Shown piece after piece: positions 17,918 to 26,035 of a DNA stretch of 64,000 nucleotides; position 1 is the first letter of the stretch, and the number at the start of each line of letters is the position of its first letter. This stretch comes from Streptomyces omiyaensis (GTDB taxonomy: Bacteria > Actinomycetota > Actinomycetes > Streptomycetales > Streptomycetaceae). The DNA is taken from contig NZ_BMVV01000010.1 in assembly GCF_014650895.1 (NCBI RefSeq), positions 234,437 through 298,436 on the forward strand. The letters run 5' to 3'. The notes under the pieces were generated by a model. That model did not search any database and was not told where the DNA came from. It was given only the letters and a program-made list of their open reading frames with translations. The position numbers and the translations under genes were made by a program.

Positions 17918-19174
17918 TCAGGTGCCGAGGAGGACCGGGAAGGACTCCAGGTCGTTCTGGGTCATCACCGGGAGGTTGCGGAGCCCGGCGTCCGGGACGG
18001 CCAGCCGGAGGTCCGGGAAGCGGGCGAAGAGCGCCGGCAGGGCGATGCCCACCTCCACGCGGGAGAGGGCCGCGCCCGGGCAGATGTGCGGGCCGTGGCC
18101 GAAGGTCATGTGCCGGCCCGGCGCCGGGCGGGTGACGTCGAAGGCGTCGGCGTCCGGGCCGTGCCGCTCGGGGTCGCGGCCGATCACCCGGTAGGAGATC
18201 ACCACGCCCTCGCCCTTCGGGATCACGGCGTCGCCGACCTCGACGTCCTCGGTGGCGAACCGCATCAGCAGGTGGGTGGTGGGGGTGTCCCAGCGCAGGG
18301 TCTCCTCGATCACCGCCTCCCAGGGGACCTCGCCGTCCAGCACCATGCGGAGCTGCTCGGGGTGGGCGAGCAGGGCGCGCACGGCGTTGAGGACGAGGCC
18401 GATGGTGGTCTCGTGGCCCGCCGCGACCATCGCCTTGAGGTTGCCGACGACCTCCTCCTCGGTCAGCGGCTCGCCGCCCTCGTCGGCGAGGATCAGGGCG
18501 GAGGTCAGGTCGTCGGTGGGCAGGGCCGTCTTCGCCCGGACGAGCTCCGTGTAGAAGACGTCGAGGTCGGCGAGGAGGGCGAGCCGCTCGTCCTGCGGGG
18601 TGAGCATCGAGAAGAACTTCTTGTACTGCCGGGTGAGCATCGCGTTCGCCCGGGGGTCGACGCCCATGAGCATGCCGACGACCCGCATCGGCAGCGGCTG
18701 CGCGAAGACGGCCTTGAGGTCGACGACGGCGCCGTCCCGGCCGCCCTCCTCCAGGGCGTCGAGGAGTTCGGCGGTGAACTTCTCGATGTCGGGGCGGATC
18801 GCCTCCAGGCGGCGCGGGGTCAGCGCCTGGGAGGTCTTGGCGCGCAGCCGGCGGTGCTCCTCGCCGTCGACGGTGAACATGGACCGGCCGGCGTCGATCA
18901 TCCCGATGAGCGGCCAGGCGCGGGTGACCGTCCCGCCGGTCCACAGGTCCCAGGCGTTCAGGTCCTTCACCAGCCGGGGGTCCACCAGGAGGCGCCGGGC
19001 GTCGGCGTGACGGGTGACGGCCCAGGCGGGCACGCCGAGGAGGTCGATGCGGGCCAGCGGTCCGGCGGCGGCGATCCGGGCGGTCTCGCCGGCGAGGTCC
19101 CGGACCATCGGGTCGATGACGACGGGCGCGGCCTGGGCGGCGGCGGCCTGGGCGGCTGCGTGCGGGCAGGTCAC
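17918..19174 (-). CDS. Cytochrome P450
   Basis: A 418-residue bacterial class I P450 with all hallmark motifs: I-helix AAGHETT at 251-257, K-helix ETLR at 291-294 and heme loop FGHGPHICPG with the cysteine ligand at 365. The GTG start at 19174 overlaps the stop of the upstream P450 by 4 bases (GTGA), so the two are translationally coupled. No ferredoxin gene is adjacent. The pair resembles the CYP157-CYP154 pairs seen in streptomycetes, but I cannot assign the family from sequence alone. Confidence 0.88.
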   Translation of the reverse strand: MTCPHAAAQAAAAQAAPVVIDPMVRDLAGETARIAAAGPLARIDLLGVPAWAVTRHADARRLLVDPRLVKDLNAWDLWTGGTVTRAWPLIGMIDAGRSMFTVDGEEHRRLRAKTSQALTPRRLEAIRPDIEKFTAELLDALEEGGRDGAVVDLKAVFAQPLPMRVVGMLMGVDPRANAMLTRQYKKFFSMLTPQDERLALLADLDVFYTELVRAKTALPTDDLTSALILADEGGEPLTEEEVVGNLKAMVAAGHETTIGLVLNAVRALLAHPEQLRMVLDGEVPWEAVIEETLRWDTPTTHLLMRFATEDVEVGDAVIPKGEGVVISYRVIGRDPERHGPDADAFDVTRPAPGRHMTFGHGPHICPGAALSRVEVGIALPALFARFPDLRLAVPDAGLRNLPVMTQNDLESFPVLLGT

Positions 19175-20454
19175 GAGGGGGCTCCTGTGGTGGGTACGGG
19201 GGTGAACCGGACAGGCAGGGCGGTGGTGCCGCGCAGGAAGGCGGACGGGCGGCGGACCAGCTCCTCGGCGGGGACCGCCAGTTCGAGGTCGGGCAGCCGG
19301 TCGAGCAGGACCTCGATGCCGGTCCGGGCGATGATCTCGGCGATCTCCTGGGCGGGGAACGGGCAGCGGTACTCGCCGTGGCTGAAGGCCAGGTGGGCGC
19401 CGCCGCCGCCGTGCGCGGACGGGGCGCCGCCGGCGGCGCCCTGCCGGACCAGCGGGTCGGTGTTGGCGGCGCCGAGGCCGAGCAGCAGCATGTCCCCGGC
19501 CTTGATCCGGCGCTCGCCGAGGCGGGTGTCGCGGACCGGCCAGCGGCCGGCCAGGATCTGGGTGGGGCCGTCCTCCCAGAGCACCTCGGTCATGGCGTCG
19601 GCGACGCTGCGGCGGCCGCGGGCCATCGAGTCGGCGAAGTCGGACTCGGTGAGCATCAGCCGGACGGAGTTGCCGATCCAGTCGGCGGTGGTGAGGTGCC
19701 CGGCGGCGGTGATCGCCATCAGGTCGAGCACGTACTCCTCGTCGGTGAACTCCTCGGGGAAGGCGAGCATCCGGGAGGTCACGTCGTCGCCGGGCTCGGC
19801 GCGCTTGGCGGCGACCAGCCGGGCCATGTGCCCGGCGAACCGCTGGTGGGCGCTCTGCGCCTCCGGGCCGCCGTCGGCCAGGTCCTTCAGCACCCTCGCG
19901 ATGTCGGCGCCCTCGTCGTCGGGGAAGCCGACGAGGCGGGCGAGGACGAGGACCGGGAGCGGCTCGCAGAAGGCGGCGACGAGGTCGGCGGTGCCGCGGC
20001 CGCAGAAGCGGTCGACGAGCCGGTCGGCGAGCTGCTCGCAGTGGCCGCGGATCTCGAAGGGGTCGACCGCCTCCAGGGCGGGCACGACCATCCGGACGTG
20101 CCGCCGGTGCTCCTCGCCCGCGCTGAAGTAGATGGAGGGCAGCGGCTGTCCGACCATCGGCAGCAGCGGCCAGTCCTCGGGGACGTGCGGCCACTGGTTC
20201 CACCGGCCGACGTCCCGGGGGAAGAGTTCGCCGTCGCTGGTGACCTGGTGGATCTCGCGGTAGCCGATGACCAGCCAGGCGGGGAGGCCGCCGGGCAGTT
20301 CGACGGGGACGACCGGGCCGTGCTCGCGCCGCATGGCCCGGTAGACGGCCTGCGGGTCGGTCTGGAAGCCGGGGCCGGAGAGCGGGACGGCGGCGGGGCA
20401 ACCGGACGGGGGTGCCGGGTCGGGGGCGGACCCGGCGGAGGGGGCGCTCGTCAT
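19171..20454 (-). CDS. Cytochrome P450 lacking the K-helix ExxR motif (CYP157-like)
   Basis: A 427-residue P450 with heme loop FSHGEYRCPF (cysteine 364) and I-helix AAGHLTTAD at 250-258. Where the nearly universal ExxR should lie, the sequence reads TEVLWEDGPTQ (E290 to W293), so the arginine is replaced by tryptophan. Loss of ExxR is a known property of the streptomycete CYP157 family, usually found next to a CYP154. ATG 20454 is supported by AGGAGA; longer upstream readings are not. Substrate unknown. Confidence 0.85.
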   Translation of the reverse strand: MTSAPSAGSAPDPAPPSGCPAAVPLSGPGFQTDPQAVYRAMRREHGPVVPVELPGGLPAWLVIGYREIHQVTSDGELFPRDVGRWNQWPHVPEDWPLLPMVGQPLPSIYFSAGEEHRRHVRMVVPALEAVDPFEIRGHCEQLADRLVDRFCGRGTADLVAAFCEPLPVLVLARLVGFPDDEGADIARVLKDLADGGPEAQSAHQRFAGHMARLVAAKRAEPGDDVTSRMLAFPEEFTDEEYVLDLMAITAAGHLTTADWIGNSVRLMLTESDFADSMARGRRSVADAMTEVLWEDGPTQILAGRWPVRDTRLGERRIKAGDMLLLGLGAANTDPLVRQGAAGGAPSAHGGGGAHLAFSHGEYRCPFPAQEIAEIIARTGIEVLLDRLPDLELAVPAEELVRRPSAFLRGTTALPVRFTPVPTTGAPS

Positions 20455-20717
20455 CGGTGCTGTCTCCTGTGGCGGACCTGTCGGCGACATGGCGGAGCCG
20501 TCGGTGGCGCGGCGGAGCCGTCGGTGGCACGACGGACCCACAGTCGATATACGGCCAACGGGTGGTCACTATAGGGAGGTTGGGGGGCTCCGTAACGGTC
20601 GTCGGCGATCCGTCTCGCTCCTCGAACGAAAAGATCAGGTCACCCGGTCGGGGGGAGGAGGCATGTCCGTCAGGTCGGCGACGTGCGGTGGACGGCGGCG
20701 TGCGGGACGGTGGTGCC

Positions 20718-21149
20718 ATGAACTGGACACTGGAAGTCGTACCGGTCCCCGTCACCGACCTGGACCGGGCGAAGGAGTTCTACGCCGAGCGGTGCGGCTT
20801 CGCCGTCGACCTCGACGACGAGGTCGCCCCCGGGACGCGGATCGTCCAGCTGACGCCGCCGGGCTCGCGCTGCTCCCTCGCGCTGATCTCCGGCATGCCG
20901 CCGATGCCCGGCACCCGGACGATGGCCCCGGGCGCCCTGCACGGACTCCAGCTGTGCGTCACCGACATCGAGGCGGCCCGGATCGCGCTCGTCGAGACGG
21001 GGGTCGACGTCTCCCCCGTGATGCACGTCGGGCCGGGCGGCTGGGAGGAGGGCGGGGGAGGCACCTGGAACTCCTTCCTCACCTTCCGGGACCCCGACGG
21101 CAACGGCTGGATCGTCCAGGAGGCCCCCTCGGAGCTCTCGGAGCGCTGA
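20718..21149 (+). CDS. VOC (glyoxalase/bleomycin-resistance) family protein
   Basis: A 143-residue single-copy VOC protein with two beta-alpha-beta-beta-beta modules: LEVVPVPVTDLDRAKEFYAE at the start and LHGLQLCVTDIEAARIALVE in the second half. FRDPDGNGWIVQE is the typical C-terminal strand. Such proteins act as dioxygenase, isomerase or drug-binding folds, and none can be chosen here. It is divergent from the P450 pair and convergent with the GNAT gene, ending 4 bp from it. Confidence 0.8.
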   Translation: MNWTLEVVPVPVTDLDRAKEFYAERCGFAVDLDDEVAPGTRIVQLTPPGSRCSLALISGMPPMPGTRTMAPGALHGLQLCVTDIEAARIALVETGVDVSPVMHVGPGGWEEGGGGTWNSFLTFRDPDGNGWIVQEAPSELSER

Positions 21150-21153
21150 ACCG

Positions 21154-21654
21154 CTACCGCCCGAGCTCCACCAGGTAGCGCACCAGGCCGCCGTCCTCGC
21201 CCGCGCGCCGCATCCCGGCCCGCTCCATCACCCGGTGGGACGGGAGGTTGGCGGGGTCGGCGTCGCCCCGCAGGACGGCGGCCCCCGCCGACCGGGCGAT
21301 GCCGATCACCGCGGCGAGCGCCTCGGAGGCGTACCCCTTCCCGCGCTCCCCCGGCACGACGCCGTACCCCACCGTCACGGCCCCGTCCGGTCCCGGCGGC
21401 CCGTGGAAGCCGATCCCGCCGACGACGAGCCCGTCCTCCCGCAGCCGCATCTGGTAGGTCCGGTACGGTCCCGGGTCCCCGTCCCCGGCGCACCGCCGCA
21501 GGAACGCCCCGACGGAGGCGAGGTCGCCCACGCCCGGGTAGCCCTCGCCCCACCGCTCCCCCGGCAGGAGCTCCCGGGCGGCGATCCGCTCGCCCTCGGC
21601 GACGGTCAGGGGATGGAGCAGCAGCCGCTCGGTGGCGACGGGTTCGATCTTCAC
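21154..21654 (-). CDS. GNAT-family N-acetyltransferase
   Basis: A 166-residue acetyltransferase of the RimJ/RimL-like branch: VATERLLLHPLT at the N-terminus, YGVVPGERGKGYASEALAAV as the acetyl-CoA loop (about residues 96-115) and ANLPSHRVMERAGM near the end. The GTG start at 21654 is the first that keeps the N-terminal strand; no ribosome-binding site is seen. In the uninterrupted chromosome this would be the gene next to the end of glnA2. Confidence 0.85.
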   Translation of the reverse strand: MKIEPVATERLLLHPLTVAEGERIAARELLPGERWGEGYPGVGDLASVGAFLRRCAGDGDPGPYRTYQMRLREDGLVVGGIGFHGPPGPDGAVTVGYGVVPGERGKGYASEALAAVIGIARSAGAAVLRGDADPANLPSHRVMERAGMRRAGEDGGLVRYLVELGR

Positions 21655-21754
21655 GGGGGGGGAAGTCTGGACACCCCCCTCACGGCGGGCAAGGCATTTC
21701 CGGGCGCGGGCCGACACCGGTCCGCGCGACGGCCCGGAGACGGCCCGGGGACGC

Positions 21755-21789
21755 CCCGGGGCCGGCGGTTCCTCACCGCCGGCCCCGGG
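21755..21789 (-). terminator. Native glnA2 terminator, now stranded beyond the element
   Basis: A perfect 15-bp stem (CCCGGGGCCGGCGGT and its complement) with a 5-base loop lies 22 bp past the TGA that closes the displaced glnA2 3' fragment at 21811. It would have terminated glnA2 before the insertion. Confidence 0.75.
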
Positions 21790-21810
21790 CCCTACCCGCT
21801 CCAGCCCGCG

Positions 21811-21899
21811 GTCACAGCACCGGCAGGTTCTTCCGCAGCTCGAAGGCGGTGACCTCGGAGCGGTACTCCTCCCACTCCTGCTTCTTGTTGCGCAGGAAG
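21811..21899 (-). pseudogene. glnA2: Displaced 3' end of glnA2
   Basis: Read on the minus strand this encodes the last 28 residues of GlnA2 (FLRNKKQEWEEYRSEV and on to NLPVL), then TGA. It is identical over 86 bases to the end of the intact gene at 45351-45436. It is the original chromosomal gene end, separated from its body by the insertion. Upstream in frame, HFLRNKKQ is preceded by about 15 element-side codons (VPEVGEERR) that only loosely resemble GlnA2, then a stop. Confidence 0.85.
21814..21899. repeat. attL-type direct repeat (86 bp) of the outer element
   Basis: 86 bases identical to 45351-45436 in direct orientation. Homology stops at 21813/45350 (C versus T, changing TGA to TAA) and at 21900/45437. 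It marks the left boundary of a site-specific insertion by the integrase at 44008-45273, whose gene abuts the other copy. Confidence 0.92.
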
Positions 21900-22003
21900 T
21901 GGCGACGCTCCTCGCCGACCTCGGGCACCTGCTGGTGATCCAGGTCTTACCGGCCGAAGACTGTTGGTCGCTGGTGGGCGTTGGTGTCTCTAGGTCACCT
22001 TCG

Positions 22004-22023
22004 GACGGCCCAGAGACGGCCCA
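22004..22023. promoter_or_regulatory. Integrase arm-type repeat, left side
   Basis: GACGGCCCAGAGACGGCCCA contains two direct copies of GACGGCCCA-type sequence. A 19/20 match lies at 45244-45263, the other interior flank. They are 105 and 88 bp from the repeat edges, where arm-type binding sites of tyrosine integrases are expected. Confidence 0.55.
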
Positions 22024-22075
22024 ACTTGGCGATAACCGCAGGCGGGCGTCAGCGCGGCCCTGTACGGTCGCGCCC

Positions 22076-23104
22076 ATGAAGAGGTGGGTGGTTCCTGAGA
22101 ACTCGAACAAGCGCGTCCAACGCGCGAGCCGGACGATCGGTAAGGGGACGGGCACGCCCGAGGAGATCCAGGAGGCGCGGGACGTCCTGAGTAACTACCG
22201 TCTCGCCCACGCATTTCCTCTGAATGCGGTGACCGTGACCGTGCGGCAGCGAGCGCTCGCCATTAACCCGAACGCTGTCGTGGCCGAGCGCCGGAAGCGC
22301 CTGCCCACGATCCTGGACAAGCTGAAGCGCCACCCGACGATGAGCGTGACCACCATGCAGGACCTGGGGGGCTGCCGGGTGGTCTTCGAAACCGTCGCTG
22401 AGGTGGACGAGTTGGTCAGGGCCCTGAAGGACTTGCCTCGGAGCAAGAACCGCGTCAAGAAGGTCTACGACTACCTACGAGATGACCCGGGGCCACGTGC
22501 TTCTGGCTACCGGGGCGTTCACCTGGTGTACGAGTACGGAGCCTCGAAAAAGGAATATCAAGGCCTGCGGATCGAGCTGCAGGTGCGCACGCTGCTCCAG
22601 CACGCCTGGGCGACCGCCGTCGAGACCATGGATTTGTTCTCGGGCAGCGAGCTGAAGTACGGGAAGGGTGACCCGGACGTACTCAGGTTCTTCGTCCTGG
22701 TCGGCTCGCTCATGGCGCATGAGGAAGGCACCAACCCGGTGCCCGGCACCGAGGGGACGCGGGAGGACCTGACGGCCGAGTTGGCACACCTAGAGGCGAA
22801 CGTCGGCGTTCTGAAGCGGCTAAGGGGCTACGCAGCGATCGTGGGCGAACATGCCAAGACGGACCGCCGGAACACCTTGACCCTCGAACTCTGGCGGAAC
22901 AAGGGACGGCTCACGGTGACGGTACACGAGACGCTGGCCGCCGCAGAGGCCCGGATCACCGAGTTGGAGGCAAGGGACGACGAGAACCTGGACGCGGTGC
23001 TCATCAACATCGCCCGGATCAGCCAGCTGCGCGACGCGTACCCGAACTACTTCGCAGACACCGGCCGTTTCACCAAGTTCGTCGAGGGGTGTCTAAACGC
23101 CTGA
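22076..23104 (+). CDS. RelA/SpoT nucleotidyltransferase-domain protein (cargo)
   Basis: A 342-residue protein with an alarmone-synthetase domain and no HD hydrolase domain. The catalytic pattern appears complete: RRKRLPTILDKLKR at 72-85 (ATP-binding basic segment), DLGGCRVVF with Asp96, SGYRGVH at 143-149 (guanine-stacking Tyr145), IELQVRT with Glu167. Residues about 205-342 are an extra helical region without zinc, TGS or ACT motifs. It could make (p)ppGpp or (p)ppApp, or pyrophosphorylate tRNA as toxSAS enzymes do; I cannot choose. No separate antitoxin gene is adjacent, so the C-terminus may self-inhibit, as in CapRel. It is cargo at the element end away from int. Confidence 0.82.
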   Translation: MKRWVVPENSNKRVQRASRTIGKGTGTPEEIQEARDVLSNYRLAHAFPLNAVTVTVRQRALAINPNAVVAERRKRLPTILDKLKRHPTMSVTTMQDLGGCRVVFETVAEVDELVRALKDLPRSKNRVKKVYDYLRDDPGPRASGYRGVHLVYEYGASKKEYQGLRIELQVRTLLQHAWATAVETMDLFSGSELKYGKGDPDVLRFFVLVGSLMAHEEGTNPVPGTEGTREDLTAELAHLEANVGVLKRLRGYAAIVGEHAKTDRRNTLTLELWRNKGRLTVTVHETLAAAEARITELEARDDENLDAVLINIARISQLRDAYPNYFADTGRFTKFVEGCLNA

Positions 23105-23120
23105 AATGACACAACTGCCG

Positions 23121-23155
23121 CGGTGCTTGCCCCCGTAGCCCATGGACAAGCACCG
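23121..23155 (+). terminator. Hairpin after the RelA/SpoT gene
   Basis: CGGTGCTTG (23121-23129) and CAAGCACCG (23147-23155) form a 9-bp stem 16 bases after the stop. No T-run follows. Confidence 0.5.
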
Positions 23156-23168
23156 AAGCGGGGCAGGA

Positions 23169-23183
23169 ACGGTTTTCAAGACC
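23169..23183. repeat. 15-bp att core, left copy, inner element
   Basis: ACGGTTTTCAAGACC is identical to 29459-29473, where it forms the anticodon stem-loop of a tRNA-Ser. Here the flanks are not tRNA. It lies 38 bp from the 3' end of the inner integrase gene, the usual place for an att site. Confidence 0.6.
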
Positions 23184-23220
23184 TTTCGTCGATCAAGGTC
23201 GTCACACACTCCGCCGCAGG

Positions 23221-24399
23221 TCAGACGCGGGCCGGGGCGCCAGCGGAGCCGTCGTCATCGTCGTCGTGCCCGCTACGTGCCCCATCGCCCTCCTCGTGCC
23301 CCTCGAACCAGGCATCGGAGGCCGCAGCCACCTCGGTGTCTCGGCCAGCCACAGGGCGAGCGTAGTGCCGGGTGGTGACGCTCGCGTTGGAGTGACCGAG
23401 CCTGTGCGCAGCCGTCATCACGCCGTACCGATCGGCCACCCAGGTGCCGTGCGACGCTCGAAGATCGTGGGGGGTGACGTCTGAAAGGCCGGCCGCAGTG
23501 ACCGCAGGGTCAAAGTGCGCTTTGCGCCACTGGTTGTAGCGCAGGGGTCGGCCAAAGCTGTTCGTGAAGAGCAGCGCATCGGCACCGCCCGGCAGCGTGT
23601 CGAGGTAGGCGCCGAGCCGCTTCGTCAGTGACGGGGCCAGGGACAGCGAACGTTTCTGGTGCGACTTCGGGGTGTCGAAAACCAGGGTCCCGTTCGCCTC
23701 GGCGAGGTTCTCGTCCACGACCAACATGCAGCCGGGCACGTCCACGTCCATGCGTCGGAGAGCGAACGCCTCTCCGATCCGCAGGCCGGCGAAGGCGAGC
23801 AGGGCGATCAGTAGATCATGCGGCGCACTGGCGCTCCGGACGATACGGGACACCTCCACCTGGGTGAGGATGTGCGGCTCGGTCTGCGGCATCCGAGGAA
23901 GGCGCACACCGCGACACGGGGTCTGTGCAATCAGCTCGTTGTCGACGGCGGAGGCCATGACCTGAGACAGCACCCTGTACGCCTGCCGAATGCGCGAGGC
24001 ACTGAGGCCAGCGGCCTTCATCTCTCCGACCCACTCAGCCACGGTGATCGGCCGGAGGCTGGAAAGCTCCCGATCGCCGAGCACGGGATTGATCCGCGAC
24101 TCGATTAGCGACCGGTACGACGCCTGTGTCTTGTGCTTGAGCTGGGGCGCGACAGCAGCCAGCCAGCGGGCGGACCAGTCTCTGACCGTGGCCGCTCCCT
24201 CAGCCGGATCGATCCATCGCCCGTCTTCGATCTCCACTCGCTTCTTCGCCAACCACACGTCCGCGTCGGTTGACGTGGCGAAGGTTCGGTCGGCCGGGCG
24301 AAGAACACCGTCCGGCCCCGGGTAGCGGGCCTGGAACCGACCCGAGGGCAGCTTGCGCACGCGCCCGAAGCTCCGGCGAGACTTCCGCTTGCGTGCCAT
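23221..24399 (-). CDS. int: Tyrosine recombinase/integrase of the inner element
   Basis: A 392-residue phage-type integrase. An AP2-like arm-binding N-terminus (RFQARYPGPDGVLR) and SAM-like core-binding domain (about 70-165) precede the catalytic domain with Arg207 (FAGLRIGEA), Lys245, His311-Arg314 (PHDLR), His336 (LGHSN) and nucleophile Tyr346 (TTRHYAR), all present. The acidic C-terminal tail (HDDDDDGS) is unusual but lies outside the fold. ATG 24399 overlaps the xis stop by one base, so it is co-expressed with xis and rep. Its 3' end faces the 15-bp core. Confidence 0.93.
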   Translation of the reverse strand: MARKRKSRRSFGRVRKLPSGRFQARYPGPDGVLRPADRTFATSTDADVWLAKKRVEIEDGRWIDPAEGAATVRDWSARWLAAVAPQLKHKTQASYRSLIESRINPVLGDRELSSLRPITVAEWVGEMKAAGLSASRIRQAYRVLSQVMASAVDNELIAQTPCRGVRLPRMPQTEPHILTQVEVSRIVRSASAPHDLLIALLAFAGLRIGEAFALRRMDVDVPGCMLVVDENLAEANGTLVFDTPKSHQKRSLSLAPSLTKRLGAYLDTLPGGADALLFTNSFGRPLRYNQWRKAHFDPAVTAAGLSDVTPHDLRASHGTWVADRYGVMTAAHRLGHSNASVTTRHYARPVAGRDTEVAAASDAWFEGHEEGDGARSGHDDDDDGSAGAPARV

Positions 24400-24611
24400 C
24401 AGGCAGCCTTCCTCAGCATGGCCAGGGAGCGGACTACGACCGGCTCCACGGTGTTGGCCGTGACGAAGGCAGCGACCGCGCTCTCCGGGATGCGGACGTG
24501 TCGGCCGACCTTCACGAAGGTGATCCGGCGCTCCTCGATCAGGCGCCGAGGGAAGCGAACGGTGGTGCCCAGAAGCTCGGCCACCTCTCCCACGCTCAGC
24601 AGTCGGTCCAT
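24399..24611 (-). CDS. xis: Excisionase / helix-turn-helix recombination directionality factor
   Basis: A 70-residue MerR-like winged-helix protein: LLSVGEVAELLGTTVRFPRR is the recognition helix region and FVKVGRHVRIPESAVAAFV the wing. It directs the integrase toward excision. GTG 24617 would overlap the rep stop, but GGGGGAG lies 8 bases before ATG 24611 and only 2 before the GTG, so I take the ATG. The standard HTH reads VPR or SRRW after the turn; here VRFPRRL is a slight variant. Confidence 0.85.
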   Translation of the reverse strand: MDRLLSVGEVAELLGTTVRFPRRLIEERRITFVKVGRHVRIPESAVAAFVTANTVEPVVVRSLAMLRKAA

Positions 24612-24613
24612 GG

Positions 24614-26035
24614 TCACCACTCCCCCAGTTCGGCGTCTTCGAGTTCGGTTCGTGCTTCGCGTGCGGTGTCTCGGTTGGTGCGGATGTCTCGGGCGATGCC
24701 GGCGGCGAGCCAGGACTCTCCCGGGGTGTGGCCGTGTCCGGCGTAGGTCCAGTGGGCGATCACGAGGGTGGAGCCCTCCGGGTCGTCGTCCGGTTCGGGC
24801 AGGCCGCGTTCGCGTCGTTCCTGGGCGGCGCGGTAGTCGGCGCGGGTCTGGCGCAGGGCGCCGAGGGTGGTGGAGTAGGCGCGGGATTTGGTGGAGAAGT
24901 GGCCCCGGAAGCCGAGCATGTGGGCCCAGCGGGCCAGCATCCGGCCGGGGAACTCGGCGTCGAGGTTCCAGCAGGCTTCGATCAGGCGCCGGGTGTGTGC
25001 GGGGATGTCGAGGGCGGCCAGCTCCGCCAGTTCGCCGATGCGGCGGTCGACGGTGCCGGTGGTCTCGGCGGCCTTGGTGGCGTACTTGGCGACGTAGGCG
25101 GCGACGGCCTGTTCGGTCAGTTCCTCCTGGCCGAGCGCGCCGATGGGCTGGACGTCGACCTGGGTGCCCCACCGCAGCGTTCGGGCGGGCTGGGTGTCGG
25201 TGGCGGGGAGGGTGACGGCGACGCGGGCGGCAGCGGCGCGGATTGCGTCGTCCAGCACAGTGACCGAGGCCCAAGAGGGTGGGGCGGTGTCGGGTCCGTC
25301 GGGGCCGTCGAGGCGGACCACGGCGTGGAAGTGGATCGCGCCGCGTTTCTGGAACTCGGCGACCTTGCCGAACGAGACCCGGCACGACTCCTTGAGCGCG
25401 GCCTGGGTGATGCCGGCGCGGGCGGCGATCTCGCGGCGGAGGTAGATGGTGAAGCGCTGCCAGAGCTGTCCGGCGTGGTTGTTCCACAGCACCGCGCCCG
25501 CGTAGTCGTAGCGTGCCGGGTCCAGGGCCGTGCCGAGGGCGGGATCGTTCTCCGGATGGGCGGCGGCGCAGCGGCAGCGGCCGGAGGCGGGACGGTTGTG
25601 GACCGGGCCGAAGGACGGGGCGGTCAGGGTTGCGAAGACCCGGGGATGGTTCCGGACGGTGGCGGGGACGTTCTTGGTCTGGTCGCCGGTGATCCCTGCG
25701 CGGATCAGGTGGTAGGTGTCCCCGGCGTAGGTCCAGGCGCACGAGGGACAGCGCGAGGCCCGGCGGTTGCCGCAGGCGACCCGTAACCGGCCCCCGGGCT
25801 CATCGACGGTGGAGTACGAGTACAGGACGTCCCCGGTACGGCGGTCGCGGGTCACGGTGCTGCCGGACAGGTGGATCGGGTCCGAGCAGCCACCCGTACG
25901 CCGCACCTGCTCACGCCACCGCTCGAACCCGGGGGTGTTCGCCACCCGCAGGAGATCCGCCAGCGCGAGGGGATCGGTGCCCAGAGAGGCCGCGACACCA
26001 GCCACGGCCTCCGGGGCGACGGGGAAGACCGTCAC
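24614..26035 (-). CDS. RepSA-like rolling-circle replication initiator
   Basis: A 473-residue initiator of the pSAM2 RepSA type. CPSCAW (96-101) is a zinc-like pair, GAIHFHAVVRLD holds the HUH metal motif at 235-237, and YVAKYATKAAE holds the candidate nicking tyrosine (Tyr314) with Lys317. It would nick the double-strand origin to replicate the excised circle. The GTG start at 26035 overlaps the upstream stop by 4 bases. Same operon as xis and int, as in pSAM2. Confidence 0.85.
   Translation of the reverse strand: MTVFPVAPEAVAGVAASLGTDPLALADLLRVANTPGFERWREQVRRTGGCSDPIHLSGSTVTRDRRTGDVLYSYSTVDEPGGRLRVACGNRRASRCPSCAWTYAGDTYHLIRAGITGDQTKNVPATVRNHPRVFATLTAPSFGPVHNRPASGRCRCAAAHPENDPALGTALDPARYDYAGAVLWNNHAGQLWQRFTIYLRREIAARAGITQAALKESCRVSFGKVAEFQKRGAIHFHAVVRLDGPDGPDTAPPSWASVTVLDDAIRAAAARVAVTLPATDTQPARTLRWGTQVDVQPIGALGQEELTEQAVAAYVAKYATKAAETTGTVDRRIGELAELAALDIPAHTRRLIEACWNLDAEFPGRMLARWAHMLGFRGHFSTKSRAYSTTLGALRQTRADYRAAQERRERGLPEPDDDPEGSTLVIAHWTYAGHGHTPGESWLAAGIARDIRTNRDTAREARTELEDAELGEW

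Noticed and set aside
21814..21899. Assembly duplication of the glnA2 end
   Set aside because: Identity ends inside the stop codon and each copy has a different, functional-looking flank; an integrase lies beside one copy.
22076..23104. Classical toxin-antitoxin pair
   Set aside because: No small partner gene on either side of the RelA/SpoT gene; any control would have to be within the protein.
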